Assembly (NCBI RefSeq): GCF_036409155.1
Contig: NZ_JAZGLW010000007.1
Span: 1 to 64,000 of the forward strand
Source of the DNA: Mycobacterium sp. 050128
GTDB taxonomy: Bacteria > Actinomycetota > Actinomycetes > Mycobacteriales > Mycobacteriaceae
Reading direction: 5' to 3'
DNA length: 64,000 nt
Shown in pieces: positions 29,309-39,092 of the stretch. Position 1 is the first letter of the stretch; every line of letters begins with the position of its first letter. The position numbers and the translations under genes are program-made. The notes under the pieces were generated by a model, which saw nothing but the letters and a program-made list of their open reading frames with translations, made no database searches and was not told the DNA's origin.

Positions 29309-29650
29309 ATGCTAGCCATCCCGAAAACAGTGGTGCTACATCGTGATACCGCTGCAGCCACGCAACCCAGCCATGCGGCGGTCGCAACATCAGGCGCCGC
29401 GCAAGCACACAACCTCACCAAAGTGGCACCGGAACCTGTGCTCATCACCGAACGCCAGGTCACGTTCGCAACCGCGGCTGCCCTCGGGGCACTCCAGCCC
29501 CTCACCACCCCGCGCCCTGGGCGTGTCACCCTCTGGCAGCGGTTGGTGCGGAGCGTCAGCGTCGAGCGTGAGCCGCGCCGCCGGTACCCGCCACGCAGGA
29601 CCAGCTACTTCGAGCAGGCGGCGACGGCCCGTGAGATGGACCGACTGTGA
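29309..29650 (+). CDS. Small mycobacterial protein, unknown
   Basis: This 113-residue protein has [18 protein letters not shown] in the middle and a basic C-terminus, [24 protein letters not shown]. The ending (SYFE....REMDRL) recurs in the protein at 35941-36141, so the two belong to one small family. An AGGTGA lies 6 bases before the ATG at 29309; a GTG at 29300 is the alternative. Function unknown. Confidence 0.6.
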   Translation: MLAIPKTVVLHRDTAAATQPSHAAVATSGAAQAHNLTKVAPEPVLITERQVTFATAAALGALQPLTTPRPGRVTLWQRLVRSVSVEREPRRRYPPRRTSYFEQAATAREMDRL

Positions 29651-29763
29651 ACGAGCTTCTGATGGTCGCAGAAGGCGTTGTGCTGATCGTGGTCAGCATC
29701 GGAGTCCACCACCTCTCCGCATGGTTGGAACGCTGGGATTACGAACGCCATTGCGAGGATTGA
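29647..29763 (+). CDS. 38-residue membrane peptide
   Basis: GTG at 29647 overlaps the preceding stop (GTGA). The peptide reads [10 protein letters not shown], a hydrophobic helix [10 protein letters not shown], and an end [15 protein letters not shown] short single-pass protein coupled to its neighbour is plausible. Function unknown. Confidence 0.5.
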   Translation: MNELLMVAEGVVLIVVSIGVHHLSAWLERWDYERHCED

Positions 29764-29834
29764 GTTGGCCGGCAGCGGATTTCGGCAGTTTGGAGTCTTA
29801 CGATTCTTCTAGGCCGCGTGTGAAGGTCAGAGAG

Positions 29835-30245
29835 CTAGCCTGGTGCTGCGGTGGGGATCCCCAATTCGGCTGCCGCTGCGAGCATCCGGGCGTCATAGGT
29901 GATCACCGTACGTAGGGTGTCGCCGGCACGCTGTGCGGCAACGAGGTGAATGGCGTCGAGACTGCGAAGGGTTAGTGGCTGCAACGTGCCTGCGTCGTCG
30001 AGTAACTGTCGGCTCAGCGTGATGATGTCCAAGCCGTGCAGGAGGTCGCGTGCGTGACCAATGGCTTGGGGCCCGTTCGGGAAGACTGCCCGTATCAGTT
30101 CAGTGCGCGCCAGGGCTGCTGAGAACAGGGTGTCGTGGCGTTGCTCAGCGAGGAAGTTTTGCAGCGCTACCGATTCCGCCTCGACGACAACGAGTTTCAC
30201 CAACGCGGACGTGTCCAAATAGATTCGCATCTGGCTAGCGTTCAT
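29835..30245 (-). CDS. vapC: PIN-domain toxin VapC
   Basis: This 136-residue ribonuclease-type toxin has the PIN acidic residues in IYLDTSALVKL, ALARTELIRAVF and RSLDAIHLVAA. VapC enzymes cleave specific tRNA or rRNA until bound by their antitoxin. The start is the ATG at 30245, overlapping the antitoxin end by 11 bases; an internal ATG (MRIYLD) at 30230 is the alternative. It is the second gene of a vapBC operon on the minus strand. Confidence 0.9.
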   Translation of the reverse strand: MNASQMRIYLDTSALVKLVVVEAESVALQNFLAEQRHDTLFSAALARTELIRAVFPNGPQAIGHARDLLHGLDIITLSRQLLDDAGTLQPLTLRSLDAIHLVAAQRAGDTLRTVITYDARMLAAAAELGIPTAAPG

Positions 30246-30501
30246 CGTGCCGTAGTTGTTCTAGAGCCTCAGTGGGACTGTGCGGGTAACTCTGCGGCTC
30301 AAGGTCGTCGGCCTTCAAAGGACGAGCCGCCAACACAACCTCGCCGGAGTTGACGAGGTCTTGCCATGGATCCCCTGTAACGGGCACGAGACGCGCGACC
30401 GGGCGGCCGCGGTCAGTTATCTCGATCGACTCCCCCGCTGCGACGTCCTCAAGGTACTTGCTGGCGTTCTGCCGAAGCTCGCGAACCCCTATCGCCCTCA
30501 T
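30235..30501 (-). CDS. vapB: Antitoxin VapB (Phd/YefM type)
   Basis: This 88-residue protein has the Phd/YefM N-terminal DNA-binding fold (IGVRELRQNASKYLEDVAAGE) with ITDRGRPVARLVP, and a C-terminal acidic/helical toxin-binding tail. Its first six codons lie inside a perfect 53-bp palindrome, so operator and start codon coincide. There is no room for a ribosome site in the palindrome; the mRNA would be leaderless or folded over its start. Confidence 0.88.
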   Translation of the reverse strand: MRAIGVRELRQNASKYLEDVAAGESIEITDRGRPVARLVPVTGDPWQDLVNSGEVVLAARPLKADDLEPQSYPHSPTEALEQLRHDER

Positions 30502-30536
30502 GTGCTACATAGTAGCACATGAGGGCGATAGGGGTT
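30484..30536. promoter_or_regulatory. Perfect 53-bp palindrome over the vapB start
   Basis: Two exactly complementary 25-base arms (30484-30508 and 30512-30536) enclose the loop ATA. The vapB ATG is at 30501 and the first codons form part of the left arm. It could be an extended operator for VapBC, and as RNA it would fold the start codon into a very stable stem if transcription began upstream. Confidence 0.85.
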
Positions 30537-30638
30537 GTCTAATGGTTTGTAGACCCTTGCGTCTGTCAATAGTTGTGGCTCACTATGTCCTCGGGCCCCG
30601 CAGGCGCGGTGCGCGCCGGACAAGGGGGCTGGTGTGTG

Positions 30639-31142
30639 ATGACCTGGACGACTCAGCTCACGTACGCTGCCGCAGCGCTGTCAGCTGCAGATACCGCGGC
30701 ACTGGCCGAGGCCCTTGGTAGGGCCGAAGTCAGCTACGACGCTGGTAGCAATCGGTTGCAGATCACGCTGGCGGTGGAGGCCTCGACCCTGGCGGAGGCC
30801 ACCGGTGTGGGTTTGAGCGCCGCGGCCGCGGCTACCGGTCTTGCGGCGCCCATCCGATTGCTGGTGCAGAGCACTGCCGATTTCGTTGCGGACGCTGAGC
30901 ACCCGCCGCCGTTGAACCTTGACCTCATTGGAATCACCGAGATCGCTGGTGAGTTCGGTGTCTCCCGCCAGCGCGTCGGACAACTCGCCGACGACCCGGA
31001 CTTTCCCGCACCCGTCGTGCATGCGGCCATTGGCCGCCTCTACACAAGGGCATCCGTGCGGGCTTTCCACAAGCGCTGGACGGCTGCCCGTAATCCGCGT
31101 GGTGGGCGGCGGCGCCGCCACGTCGAACGGTCAGGCACCTAA
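30639..31142 (+). CDS. HTH-containing protein, unknown
   Basis: This 167-residue protein has an Ala/Leu-rich N-terminal part (residues 1-85), which resembles a small alpha/beta domain. It ends in an HTH of excisionase/MerR type (IGITEIAGEFGVSRQRVGQLADD, IGRLYTRASVRAFHKRW). The tail is strongly basic (GGRRRRHVER). It precedes the two kinase genes on the same strand and may be their regulator. I placed the start at ATG 30639 because upstream codons lack protein character. Confidence 0.65.
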   Translation: MTWTTQLTYAAAALSAADTAALAEALGRAEVSYDAGSNRLQITLAVEASTLAEATGVGLSAAAAATGLAAPIRLLVQSTADFVADAEHPPPLNLDLIGITEIAGEFGVSRQRVGQLADDPDFPAPVVHAAIGRLYTRASVRAFHKRWTAARNPRGGRRRRHVERSGT

Positions 31143-31164
31143 CGCCATGGAGGAGAGACCACCA

Positions 31165-31362
31165 GTGAGTGTGAAGAGATTTGCCACAGATCGCCAAGGC
31201 CTGTCTGTCTGGGAAGGGACGGTGAGCGTGGCGCATTCTGTCGACGATGCGCAGCCAAATCTGCTGGGCGACAACGTAATTCAGGAGGTTGGTGTCACGT
31301 CTTGCCTTGATCAGCCCCGCGAGGGCTGGGAGACGTATCGGGGTATCGATGCCGCTGAGTGA
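31165..31362 (+). CDS. Small protein translationally coupled to the kinase
   Basis: This 65-residue frame starts at GTG 31165 with a good GGAGGAGA ribosome site. It contains [21 protein letters not shown] and ends at 31362, overlapping the kinase start (31349) by 14 bases. The kinase itself has no separate ribosome site, so reading this peptide probably delivers ribosomes to it. No family recognised. Confidence 0.5.
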   Translation: MSVKRFATDRQGLSVWEGTVSVAHSVDDAQPNLLGDNVIQEVGVTSCLDQPREGWETYRGIDAAE

Positions 31363-33388
31363 GGGTGCACAGTTCGCCGGCTACACGCTGGTGCGGTTGC
31401 TGGGTAGCGGAGGGATGGGCGAGGTGTACTTGGCCCGCCACCCCCGTTTCCCGCGGCTGGAGGCGCTCAAGGTGTTGCACACTGAGTACTCGGCCGACCC
31501 CGATTTCCAACAGCGTTTTAACCGGGAGGCCGAGTTGGCTTCGGGATTGTGGCATCCCCACATCGTGGGGGTGCATGACCGCGGTGAGTTTGACGGCCAG
31601 TTGTGGATCACCATGGACTATGTTGATGGCGCCGATTTGGGCGCGGTGGTCAGTGCGAACTATGCGTCCGGAATGCCGGTCGAGGCCGTCGTGGCGGTGG
31701 TCGCCGCGGTGAGCGACGCGTTAGATCACGCTCATCACCGCGGGCTGCTGCACCGTGACGTTAAGCCCGCCAATATTATGGTCAGCCGGGCCGATGACGC
31801 CGGAGAGTGGCGAATCTTGTTGAGCGACTTCGGTATCGCGCGCCCGATCGACGATGCGAGCGGCCTGACCGCGACCAACATGGCGGTGGGAACCGTGAAC
31901 TACTGCGCACCCGAACAGCTGATGGGTGGGGCACTGGATGGCCGGGCGGACCAATACGCGTTGGCGGCTACCGCCTACTACCTGTTGACCGGTACCAAGA
32001 TGTTTGCCAATCTGCCTGCGGTGGCAGTGATTAGCTCCCATCTGACCGCGCCACCGCCACTTCCTGGAGCCGTGCGTCCCGACCTGGCCATCACCGATGC
32101 CGTGTTTGCCCGGGCTCTGGCGAAAGATCCGCGGCAGCGCTTCCAACGGTGCAGCGAATTCGCGGCGGCGTTGGCCGATCAACTCCGCTTGGCGCCGTCT
32201 TCACACAACGCGGCGGCTCAAGCAGGCGGCCAGCCGGCCGGCGAGACCCGGCCGTGGACGACGACGCGGCCTGATCGGACTCCACCGTCGTCTGAGCCGG
32301 TCGCCGCCGCGTTCACTGCGCCACCACAGCCAGCTGGGCGACCGCATCCAGGCCCGGGATGGCCGCCGACGCCGCCCAACCCGCATCATGAAGGCGCACC
32401 ACCGCGGCCGGCACGACGGCGCCGGTGGCTACGGGCCGCGGCCGCGGCGGCCGCGGTGCTCGCTGCCGCCGGCGTGCTCGCGTATTTCGTCCTGCCGCAC
32501 GGCGCTCAGACCTCCGCGCCACCGGGCACGACATCTGCTCAAGAGGCTGCCGGGCTGGCCGCGCAGCACTATCTCGAGGCGCTCTCGCGGGGGGACGCCG
32601 ACACGGCTTTGTCGTTGGGCGCCACCGCCTCGGCCACAGCACAGTGGGTCAGCGCCGACGCCCTGCGCACCCAATTGGCGTCAACACCGATCACCGACAT
32701 TACGGTCACCGCAGCTCCTTCGGCCTCCGGCGATGACCCGGCCAGCGTCCAGTACGTGATTTTGTCCGCCCGCTTCGGGCCGACCTCGTCGCAGACTCGT
32801 ATTGCATTGCACCGCCACGGCAACGACTGGAAACTCGACACCGCTACCGTGCCTGTCGACATCGGAACGCCAGGCACCAGCAGTGCCTCGTTCAAGGCAG
32901 TCGCACTGTTCGGAATCGCAACGAACGGAACAACCCCGGTCTCGGTTTTCCCAGGCGCCCTTGCCGTCTCCTCGTCGAACCGCTTCATCGACATCACCGC
33001 CCAGGCGCCCCCGGTACTGCTGAATGCTTTGGGCGCCAACGCCACCCACCCCAGCATCCAACCTGTAGCTACCCTCAACGATGCTGGCCTGCAAGCCTCC
33101 AAAACGTCCATCGACAACTGGCAGCATTACTGCTACCAAGGTGTCGCCCCGCCACCGGAGTGCAACACCCTGGACACCGGTGACACCAAGGTATCGGTGA
33201 TCGGTGCCGGTGATTTCTCCGACACCCGGTTTAGCTTCGATCCCAACACCATGTTGGTGACCGTATCAGGCAGCGTCGTGTACAACGCTCACTCACCAAC
33301 CACCAGCAGGGTGATCTACAAAGCTAGCGGCACAGTCGATTTGACCAAAGATCCCCCGATGTATGGGTCCACCCCCATCCATCGCTAA
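31349..33388 (+). CDS. Receptor-type Ser/Thr protein kinase 1
   Basis: This 679-residue kinase has a cytoplasmic catalytic domain at about 10-270: glycine loop GSGGMGEV (19-26), Lys41, HRDVKPAN (135-142), DFG (160-162), an activation loop with several threonines, and APEQL. A Pro-rich juxtamembrane linker, a membrane helix ([20 protein letters not shown], about 373-392) and an extracellular domain of about 280 residues follow. The latter begins with a helix pattern ([19 protein letters not shown]) like NTF2/DUF4878-type folds and has a cysteine pair (HYCY, PPECN). It differs from PknH, PknD and PknB sensors. It would phosphorylate targets such as FHA-linked regulators in response to an outside signal. 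Confidence 0.9.
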   Translation: MPLSEGAQFAGYTLVRLLGSGGMGEVYLARHPRFPRLEALKVLHTEYSADPDFQQRFNREAELASGLWHPHIVGVHDRGEFDGQLWITMDYVDGADLGAVVSANYASGMPVEAVVAVVAAVSDALDHAHHRGLLHRDVKPANIMVSRADDAGEWRILLSDFGIARPIDDASGLTATNMAVGTVNYCAPEQLMGGALDGRADQYALAATAYYLLTGTKMFANLPAVAVISSHLTAPPPLPGAVRPDLAITDAVFARALAKDPRQRFQRCSEFAAALADQLRLAPSSHNAAAQAGGQPAGETRPWTTTRPDRTPPSSEPVAAAFTAPPQPAGRPHPGPGWPPTPPNPHHEGAPPRPARRRRWLRAAAAAAAVLAAAGVLAYFVLPHGAQTSAPPGTTSAQEAAGLAAQHYLEALSRGDADTALSLGATASATAQWVSADALRTQLASTPITDITVTAAPSASGDDPASVQYVILSARFGPTSSQTRIALHRHGNDWKLDTATVPVDIGTPGTSSASFKAVALFGIATNGTTPVSVFPGALAVSSSNRFIDITAQAPPVLLNALGANATHPSIQPVATLNDAGLQASKTSIDNWQHYCYQGVAPPPECNTLDTGDTKVSVIGAGDFSDTRFSFDPNTMLVTVSGSVVYNAHSPTTSRVIYKASGTVDLTKDPPMYGSTPIHR

Positions 33389-33422
33389 ACAGTCGAGCGT
33401 GAACTGAGGAAGGTGAGCCCCG

Positions 33423-35489
33423 ATGCCGTTGAGCGAAGGTGCCTCGTTTGCCGGTTACACGGTGGTGCGGCTTTTGGGTGCCGGGGAGATGGGCGAGGTG
33501 TATTTGGCGCGCCACCCCCGGTTGCCGCGGCTGGAGGCCCTCAAGGTGCTACGCGCGGATCTGTCGGCCGACCCTAATTTCCAGAAACGATTCATCCGTG
33601 AGGCCGATCGTGCGTCGCAGCTGTGGCATCCCCACATCGTGGCGGTCCACGACCGGGGCGAATTCAACGGCCAGCTCTGGATCGCCATGGACTACGTCAA
33701 CGGCCCCAATCTTCATACGGTCCTCACGCAACGCCAGGGCCTGGGCCTGCCGCCGGCCGAGGTGCTCGCCGTGGTCAGCGCCGTCGGCGCGGCGTTGGAT
33801 CACGCTCATCAGCTCGGCCTGCTGCACCGCGACGTCAAACCCGCCAACATCATGATCAGCCACCCCGATGACGGCAGCACTCCCCGAATCTTATTGAGCG
33901 ACTTCGGTATCGCTCGGCCCGCCGACGACAACGACGTGACGGCCAGCCTGATGACCGACACCGTCAAAACGTTGGGAACCTTCACCTACGCCGCACCCGA
34001 ACTACTGCGCGGCGCCACACTCGATGGCCGTGCCGACCAATACGCTCTGGCCGCCACGGCCTACCACTTGCTGACCGGCGTCCCACCCTTTTCCGATACA
34101 GATCCCATCTCAGTGATCCACGCGCATTTGACCTCGCCACCTCCGCGCCCCGGAAACACCCGCCCGGACATGGCCATCACCGACGTGGTGTTCGTCCACG
34201 CCATGGCCAAAGACCCCACCCAACGCTTCCCCCGATGCAGCGACTTCGCCGCCGCCCTGACCAGCCAGCTCCAAAGCCCCGCCCCAACCCCGGCCCCAGG
34301 CGCATTGCCCCTGCCCACCTCAGCGCCCCTGGCCGCCCCGACTCCCCCACCCCCCTTCGCGCCCACCACTCCCCCACCCTGGCCTGGCCCACACCCCGCC
34401 TTCCCACCACCGACGGCCCCCCGCTACCCCACCCCGCCACCACACAGAGCACCTATACCGCGGCGCTCCCGCAAACGGCTTGTGGTATCAGCAGTTTCGG
34501 CACTGGCGGTGGTGGCCCTGGTGGTTGGCGGCGGCATCTTCGCGGTAGCCAAATTCAGCGGTCCCGACGCGGCCCAGCGCGCCGCGCAAGACCGCGAGGC
34601 CGCGCGCCTGGTGGGCCAGCACTATTTGGAGGCGCTAGCCACCGGAGATGCCCAGACCGCTGTGTCGCTGAGCGGCCAACAACCGGCTACCCCGCAACTT
34701 TTGACCGACAAGGCACTCGTCGACGAGCTCTCGGCGACGCCGATCAGCGCGATCACCGCGACTAACGACGCGGCACGGAATCCGGACGCCTCGCCGGATA
34801 CCCAACGCGTCGTGCTGTCGGCTCGCTTCGGGCTCACCCCCTCCCAAGCGGTGATCACCGTCCACAAAAAGGACGGTCAGTGGAAGCTGGACACCACCAC
34901 CATCGCGGTCACAATCACCGCACCGCCGAACTCCGCGGCCGCGATGAAAGCCCTCGTCGTCGCCGGCGCGCTCACCAATGGGGCCAGCACAATCTCGGTG
35001 TTCCCCGGAACACCACATGTCTCCTCGTCGAATCGCTACATCGACATCACCGCAGACACGACACCACTGCTGCTCGAGGCACTGACGGCGGCCGACCCGC
35101 CCACCATCACACCGGCGATCGCGCTCAACGACGTCGGCCGTCAAGTATCACTAGAGACGGTCGATAGACGAGCGCACTACTGCTATGCCGGGGCCGCTCC
35201 GCCAGAAGGGTGTTGCCCCCCTGAAGGGTGTCGGCAAGTCGTCACCACCGGCCCCAACGCCATCGACAACGACAGTTTGAACCTGGACTCTCTTGAGACC
35301 ACCGACAACATGCATTACGACCTCGACGCCAACACCCTGAGGGTTCACGTCACTGGTGTCCTGCACTACCGCGCCCACGCAACCCAGCAAGGTCGACCCG
35401 TGAACTTGCATGAAACCCTGCCCGTCGACGGCGGTGTCGATCTGAGCACCCAACCACCGGTCTTCCTGCGAAGACAAGAACTGAAGTAA
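33423..35489 (+). CDS. Receptor-type Ser/Thr protein kinase 2
   Basis: This 688-residue paralogue of the preceding kinase has the same layout and a start 34 bases after its stop. Key parts: GAGEMGEV loop, ALKVL lysine, [16 protein letters not shown], an activation loop with [21 protein letters not shown] very proline-rich linker (about 285-345), a membrane helix ([24 protein letters not shown]) and an ectodomain with [18 protein letters not shown] complete it. The ectodomain differs by an inserted CCPPEGC segment next to its cysteine pair. AGGAAGGTGAG precedes the ATG. Tandem duplication with diverging ectodomains is evident. Confidence 0.9.
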   Translation: MPLSEGASFAGYTVVRLLGAGEMGEVYLARHPRLPRLEALKVLRADLSADPNFQKRFIREADRASQLWHPHIVAVHDRGEFNGQLWIAMDYVNGPNLHTVLTQRQGLGLPPAEVLAVVSAVGAALDHAHQLGLLHRDVKPANIMISHPDDGSTPRILLSDFGIARPADDNDVTASLMTDTVKTLGTFTYAAPELLRGATLDGRADQYALAATAYHLLTGVPPFSDTDPISVIHAHLTSPPPRPGNTRPDMAITDVVFVHAMAKDPTQRFPRCSDFAAALTSQLQSPAPTPAPGALPLPTSAPLAAPTPPPPFAPTTPPPWPGPHPAFPPPTAPRYPTPPPHRAPIPRRSRKRLVVSAVSALAVVALVVGGGIFAVAKFSGPDAAQRAAQDREAARLVGQHYLEALATGDAQTAVSLSGQQPATPQLLTDKALVDELSATPISAITATNDAARNPDASPDTQRVVLSARFGLTPSQAVITVHKKDGQWKLDTTTIAVTITAPPNSAAAMKALVVAGALTNGASTISVFPGTPHVSSSNRYIDITADTTPLLLEALTAADPPTITPAIALNDVGRQVSLETVDRRAHYCYAGAAPPEGCCPPEGCRQVVTTGPNAIDNDSLNLDSLETTDNMHYDLDANTLRVHVTGVLHYRAHATQQGRPVNLHETLPVDGGVDLSTQPPVFLRRQELK

Positions 35490-35940
35490 CGCTGCGTTGG
35501 TTTACTGCCGCTGCACGCGTCGTGGCCAATCAAGCCCCGGCAGCCACCGAGCAGTGCCGCTGCCGCGAAGGCGTTGCAAAGCAACATTATTCCTTGAACG
35601 AGTTAACGGTGCCGAAAAGGTATCACTCGCCTTGGGAGCGCCGCACGACACCTTTCCAGAAGTTTGGGTAGGGGTGCCTGGCTTCGAGTTGATCACCAGA
35701 CACGGGCGCGGTGGCAGCCGGCGGCCAACACCACCGTTCCGGCACGCCAATCCCCCTGCGCGGCATACGGTTCCCACGGTCCGCTGTGGCCAACCGGCCA
35801 CCTCGTGCGCGACCAGGACCGCTGGGGTCCTCACCGGTGCCATCGTCGGCCGCTCTGGCGGCCCTGTTGGCGATTCGCGGCAACGCAGTTAGAAAGCAAC
35901 GGGTAGTGGGGCAGTTTGATTTACGCGGTGTGCTGGCGCA
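35490..35940. other. Intergenic region, no recognised gene
   Basis: About 450 bases with only short frames in all directions. I found no family motif, strong hairpin or repeat. Confidence 0.4.
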
Positions 35941-36141
35941 TCAAAGGTGGTCCATCAGGCGAGACATTTCCCCCGCCTCGAAATAGCTGGCCTCATGCGT
36001 CGGGTAACTCGGGCGCGGCTCAGGCAGCCGGATGTGAATGTGCCCGATTGCCGTAATGAATGCTGGACCAGGCCAGTGACGATGTGCCACCGCAGCCAGG
36101 GGAGCGGGTAGTGAGTGGAATTTGGGTAGTAGGTGCAACAT
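35941..36141 (-). CDS. Small mycobacterial protein, unknown
   Basis: This 66-residue frame starts at ATG 36141 after GAAGG. Its end, YPTHEASYFEAGEMSRLMDHL with preceding RLPEPRPS, parallels the C-terminus of the protein at 29309-29650 ([11 protein letters not shown]...REMDRL). The repeated ending supports it as a real member of a small family. A longer start at 36198 is possible. Confidence 0.5.
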   Translation of the reverse strand: MLHLLPKFHSLPAPLAAVAHRHWPGPAFITAIGHIHIRLPEPRPSYPTHEASYFEAGEMSRLMDHL

Positions 36142-36330
36142 GACGGATACCTTCAGATGATTCGAGTGGCTGCTACCGAAGTCACAGCTATTAAACACAT
36201 GTTAAACAGCACTCATGACGTTGGCAACGCGCATGCGGTGCCGGAGGGGTCGCAATCGAGTACCGCCCCGCCGGGCCGCCGTGCTTGCGGCCGGAAACAA
36301 TGCTTACGCGGGCAACCCGAAGGCTGGCGC

Positions 36331-36695
36331 GTCATCTTGGGCCCGCCCGCCTCTCAGCTGCGCATCACGCCAACCGGCTGGAGGCCGAGCTGAAGAAGAT
36401 CCGCCGCTACAAGTTGATCATCATTGACGAGGTCGGCTACATCCCATTCGACCAGGACGCGGCCAACCTGTTCTTCCAGCTGGTGGCGTCGCGCTATGAG
36501 CAGGGCTCGATCATGGTGACCTCAAATCTTCCGTTTGGACGTTGGGGAGAGACCTTCTCCGACGACGTGGTCGCCGCGGCGATGATTGACCGCTTGGTGC
36601 ATCACGCCGAAGTGTTGACCCTCACCGGAGACTCCTACCGCACGCACCAACAGCGCCAACTGCTCACCAAAGAAAACCGCACCGCCGATAACTGA
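36331..36695 (+). pseudogene. IstB-like helper ATPase of an IS21 element, 5'-truncated
   Basis: From about 36331 the frame reads RLSAAHHANRLEAELKKI, then LIIIDEVGYIPFDQDAANLFFQL (Walker B), TSNLPFGRWGETFSDDVVAAAMIDRLVHHAEV and GDSYR. That is the C-terminal half of IstB. The N-terminal part with the P-loop is missing and replaced by unrelated codons. No istA is nearby. It is a dead fragment. Confidence 0.8.
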
Positions 36696-36705
36696 CTATC
36701 AACCT

Positions 36706-37662
36706 TTAGGTGCGCCATGCGCATTGGGCTACACGATGGAAGTTGCCGCCCACGACGGCATTGATGCCCGTAGCGGTCCATCCGCGTTGGCTGAGGTGTT
36801 CGCCGAGTGTCAGTAGTGTCTCGGGAGCCATCCACTGGATCGGTCCCCAACGCGTGTAGCTGTCGTCGAACATGTGCGGATTGCGGGTGAGTTCGGCAAT
36901 GAAGTCGGCGTAGTCAACGGAGAAGTCGCTGCTGATCCCCACGTGCTCGATGCCGACCAGATCGACGGCGTATTCCAGATGCCGAGTCATTGCCTCCAGG
37001 GTCGGGGTGTTGGGCCCCAGGAAGATGCCGACGCCGGTGATTCCGATGACGCCGCCGGTGGCCGCGCAGGCGCGGGCTTGGTCATCGCTGATATTGCGGG
37101 GATGATCCCAGACCGCGCGCATGCACGAGTGACTGTAAATGACTGGGCCGGTCGAGATCTCGCACATGTCTAGTCCGGTGCGGGCACTGCAGTGCGAACC
37201 GTCGGGAACGATGCCAACGGTGTTCATCTCGCCGATGATCGAACGCCCCCACTCAGTAAGACCATTATCGGCGACGTCCAGACAGCCACTGCCGGCACGG
37301 TTGGCGTGGTTGTAGGTGGGTAGCAGCGTGCGCACCCCAAGGTCGGCGAGAACGGTGAGGTTGGCAAGGTCGTCGTCGAGAGGGCGGGAGTCTTCGAGGT
37401 CGAAGACCACGGCGATGCGGCCAGCACCGGTGATCGCTGCGACGTCGCCGACGGTGGCCGCCAGCTCGAGGTCCGGGTGCGCGTCGACCGCGCAACGGTA
37501 ATGCTGCAACAGCGCCAGCGTGTCGTTGAGGCTGTGCGGCGAATATCCTGCGTTGACTGACACGAAGGCGCCGCCGTGACGCTGGTAGCGGGTCAACGGG
37601 GCGACGTCGCTGTCAGTATGCAGTGGCAGACACAGGTGCTGGTCCCACAGGAGCGAGGTCAT
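36706..37662 (-). CDS. Membrane-dipeptidase-family (M19) metallopeptidase
   Basis: This 318-residue enzyme belongs to the renal/membrane dipeptidase family. It has the N-terminal metal motif DxH (WDQHLCLPLHTD), an FDLEDS metal ligand, GIVPDGSHCS (usually D.SH), IYSHSCMRAV (metal His), HPRNISDDQ and a GISSDF motif near the C-terminus. Family members hydrolyse dipeptides or D,L-dipeptides with two zinc ions. The ATG at 37662 aligns with the family start, and it overlaps head-to-head with the ATG of the acetyltransferase gene at 37661. No ribosome site is visible, so leaderless expression is possible. Confidence 0.85.
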   Translation of the reverse strand: MTSLLWDQHLCLPLHTDSDVAPLTRYQRHGGAFVSVNAGYSPHSLNDTLALLQHYRCAVDAHPDLELAATVGDVAAITGAGRIAVVFDLEDSRPLDDDLANLTVLADLGVRTLLPTYNHANRAGSGCLDVADNGLTEWGRSIIGEMNTVGIVPDGSHCSARTGLDMCEISTGPVIYSHSCMRAVWDHPRNISDDQARACAATGGVIGITGVGIFLGPNTPTLEAMTRHLEYAVDLVGIEHVGISSDFSVDYADFIAELTRNPHMFDDSYTRWGPIQWMAPETLLTLGEHLSQRGWTATGINAVVGGNFHRVAQCAWRT

Positions 37663-38203
37663 GAGTACCGATCGTGCATCATCGGTCCCCGCGGTTGGAT
37701 TGCCGATCCGCACCGAGCGTCTGACGATCCGCCCCCTTCGGCGAAATGACCTCGAAGCCATGCACGCCGTGTACTCGGATCCCGAAGCGACACGGTTCAT
37801 TCCTGGCGGCGTGCGCGACCACGACGGCACTCGCCAACGAGTCGCAGACCTCATTGATCATCACGAACGTCACGGCGTCAGCAAATGGGCGGTCACCCTG
37901 TCCCACAACGGTCAGCTCATCGGTGACTGCGGACTGCAATTCCTGCCCGGGCGCCAAGACCTTGAGTTGGGCTTTCATTTCGCCCGCGCATATTGGGGCC
38001 ACGGCTATGCCGCCGAATCCGCGTCAGCCTGCTTGGCGTGGGCACTGACTAACCGAACTGAACGCATACTGGCCATCGTCGACCCAAGCCATCACGCCTC
38101 GCAACGCGTTTTAACCAAGCTCGGCATGCAACGAGTTGGACGCGACCACATCCTCGGACACAGCTGGATCGTCTACGAAGCTCACCGCGACCCCGCCCAC
38201 TAA
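37661..38203 (+). CDS. GNAT acetyltransferase, RimJ/RimL-like
   Basis: This 180-residue protein starts with the family pattern IRTERLTIRPLRRNDLEAM. It has the acetyl-CoA-binding segment FARAYWGHGYAAESASACLAWAL and a late HHASQRVLTKLGMQRVGRD. It would acetylate an amino group on a protein, peptide or small molecule. AGGAG lies at a normal distance before the ATG at 37661. It is divergent from the dipeptidase gene. Confidence 0.88.
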   Translation: MSTDRASSVPAVGLPIRTERLTIRPLRRNDLEAMHAVYSDPEATRFIPGGVRDHDGTRQRVADLIDHHERHGVSKWAVTLSHNGQLIGDCGLQFLPGRQDLELGFHFARAYWGHGYAAESASACLAWALTNRTERILAIVDPSHHASQRVLTKLGMQRVGRDHILGHSWIVYEAHRDPAH

Positions 38204-38480
38204 CCATCGAGGGGTCAATTCTCGGGATTCGTTTCGGGGTTAACTTTCAGAAAGCGTTGACAGAGCTGGCTTGTCCGAGTTCCCGGAAAGCCCGCCGCGG
38301 TGCGGGCTTTCACTGCGGCCGAGACCGACGAGGCACAACGGTACGCGGCAGAACAAGGCGGCATATGCCAACCTCTTCCGACTGCCTGACGGTCGCGATG
38401 ATCCGCGACACCATAGAGGTCTCTACGTGCCTGCCCTGGCAGGTAGTCAGAGATGAGAGGATTGGCACACGGACAGGGCG

Positions 38481-38990
38481 ATGTCGATCGCGATCTTTCT
38501 TAACCCGGGGCACCAATACCTTCATCCGGAAGGATTAGGTTTGGTTGAGGTGACATCCCAAGATGACATCGCAGGTTACCTGGGTGCCGGACGTGTCGAA
38601 AGCCTCTCCACAACAAGTCGTTTCGGCCATCTAGATTTCTGGTTTCACCCCGTGGGGTTGACGTCTCAGGACGTGAACCGGCCGGCCACCGAACTGCTGC
38701 TGGCCGCGACTCGGTTGACGGCGCGCACCGTTCCGCTCTTGCGCGGCCGCGTCGTCCTAACATCGCATGATGAGAACGGCGAGCTGGCTGGCCTGACACG
38801 ACAACAGATCTCCCAAGTCGCGTCACACCCGAGCCGAGGCCTTGATCAATGGCTGCTCGATTGGCGCTATAGAGTCGATCGCCGTGCGCTGCGCCGGCGC
38901 GTCAAGACTAGCCGCGCCGGCGCGGACCGTGCCGGCTGGGAAGGTTTCAGGAACGCGCTTCCACCACCAAGGCCGACATCAGATCAGTAA
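38481..38990 (+). CDS. Hypothetical protein, DUF3846-like pattern
   Basis: This 169-residue protein has DFWFHPVGL, NRPATELLLAATRLTARTVPLLRGRVVLTSHDENGELAGLT. The latter resembles the end of DUF3846-type proteins (a promise only; not verified). A basic tail follows. A decayed relative with the same central pattern lies at 39093-39535 on the other strand. Function unknown. Confidence 0.55.
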   Translation: MSIAIFLNPGHQYLHPEGLGLVEVTSQDDIAGYLGAGRVESLSTTSRFGHLDFWFHPVGLTSQDVNRPATELLLAATRLTARTVPLLRGRVVLTSHDENGELAGLTRQQISQVASHPSRGLDQWLLDWRYRVDRRALRRRVKTSRAGADRAGWEGFRNALPPPRPTSDQ

Positions 38991-39092
38991 TCTCAGCCGC
39001 TGCCGTACTTGCGGGCAGGCGAGATGGCCCACCTATGTTGGTGCGCGGGTCGAAACGGAACCCACCACCTGAACTGTCAACGCGCAGTGGGA

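Noticed and set aside
36285..36330. Upstream codons as part of an intact IstB
   Set aside because: They do not match the IstB N-terminus or P-loop; only the part from about 36331 is homologous.
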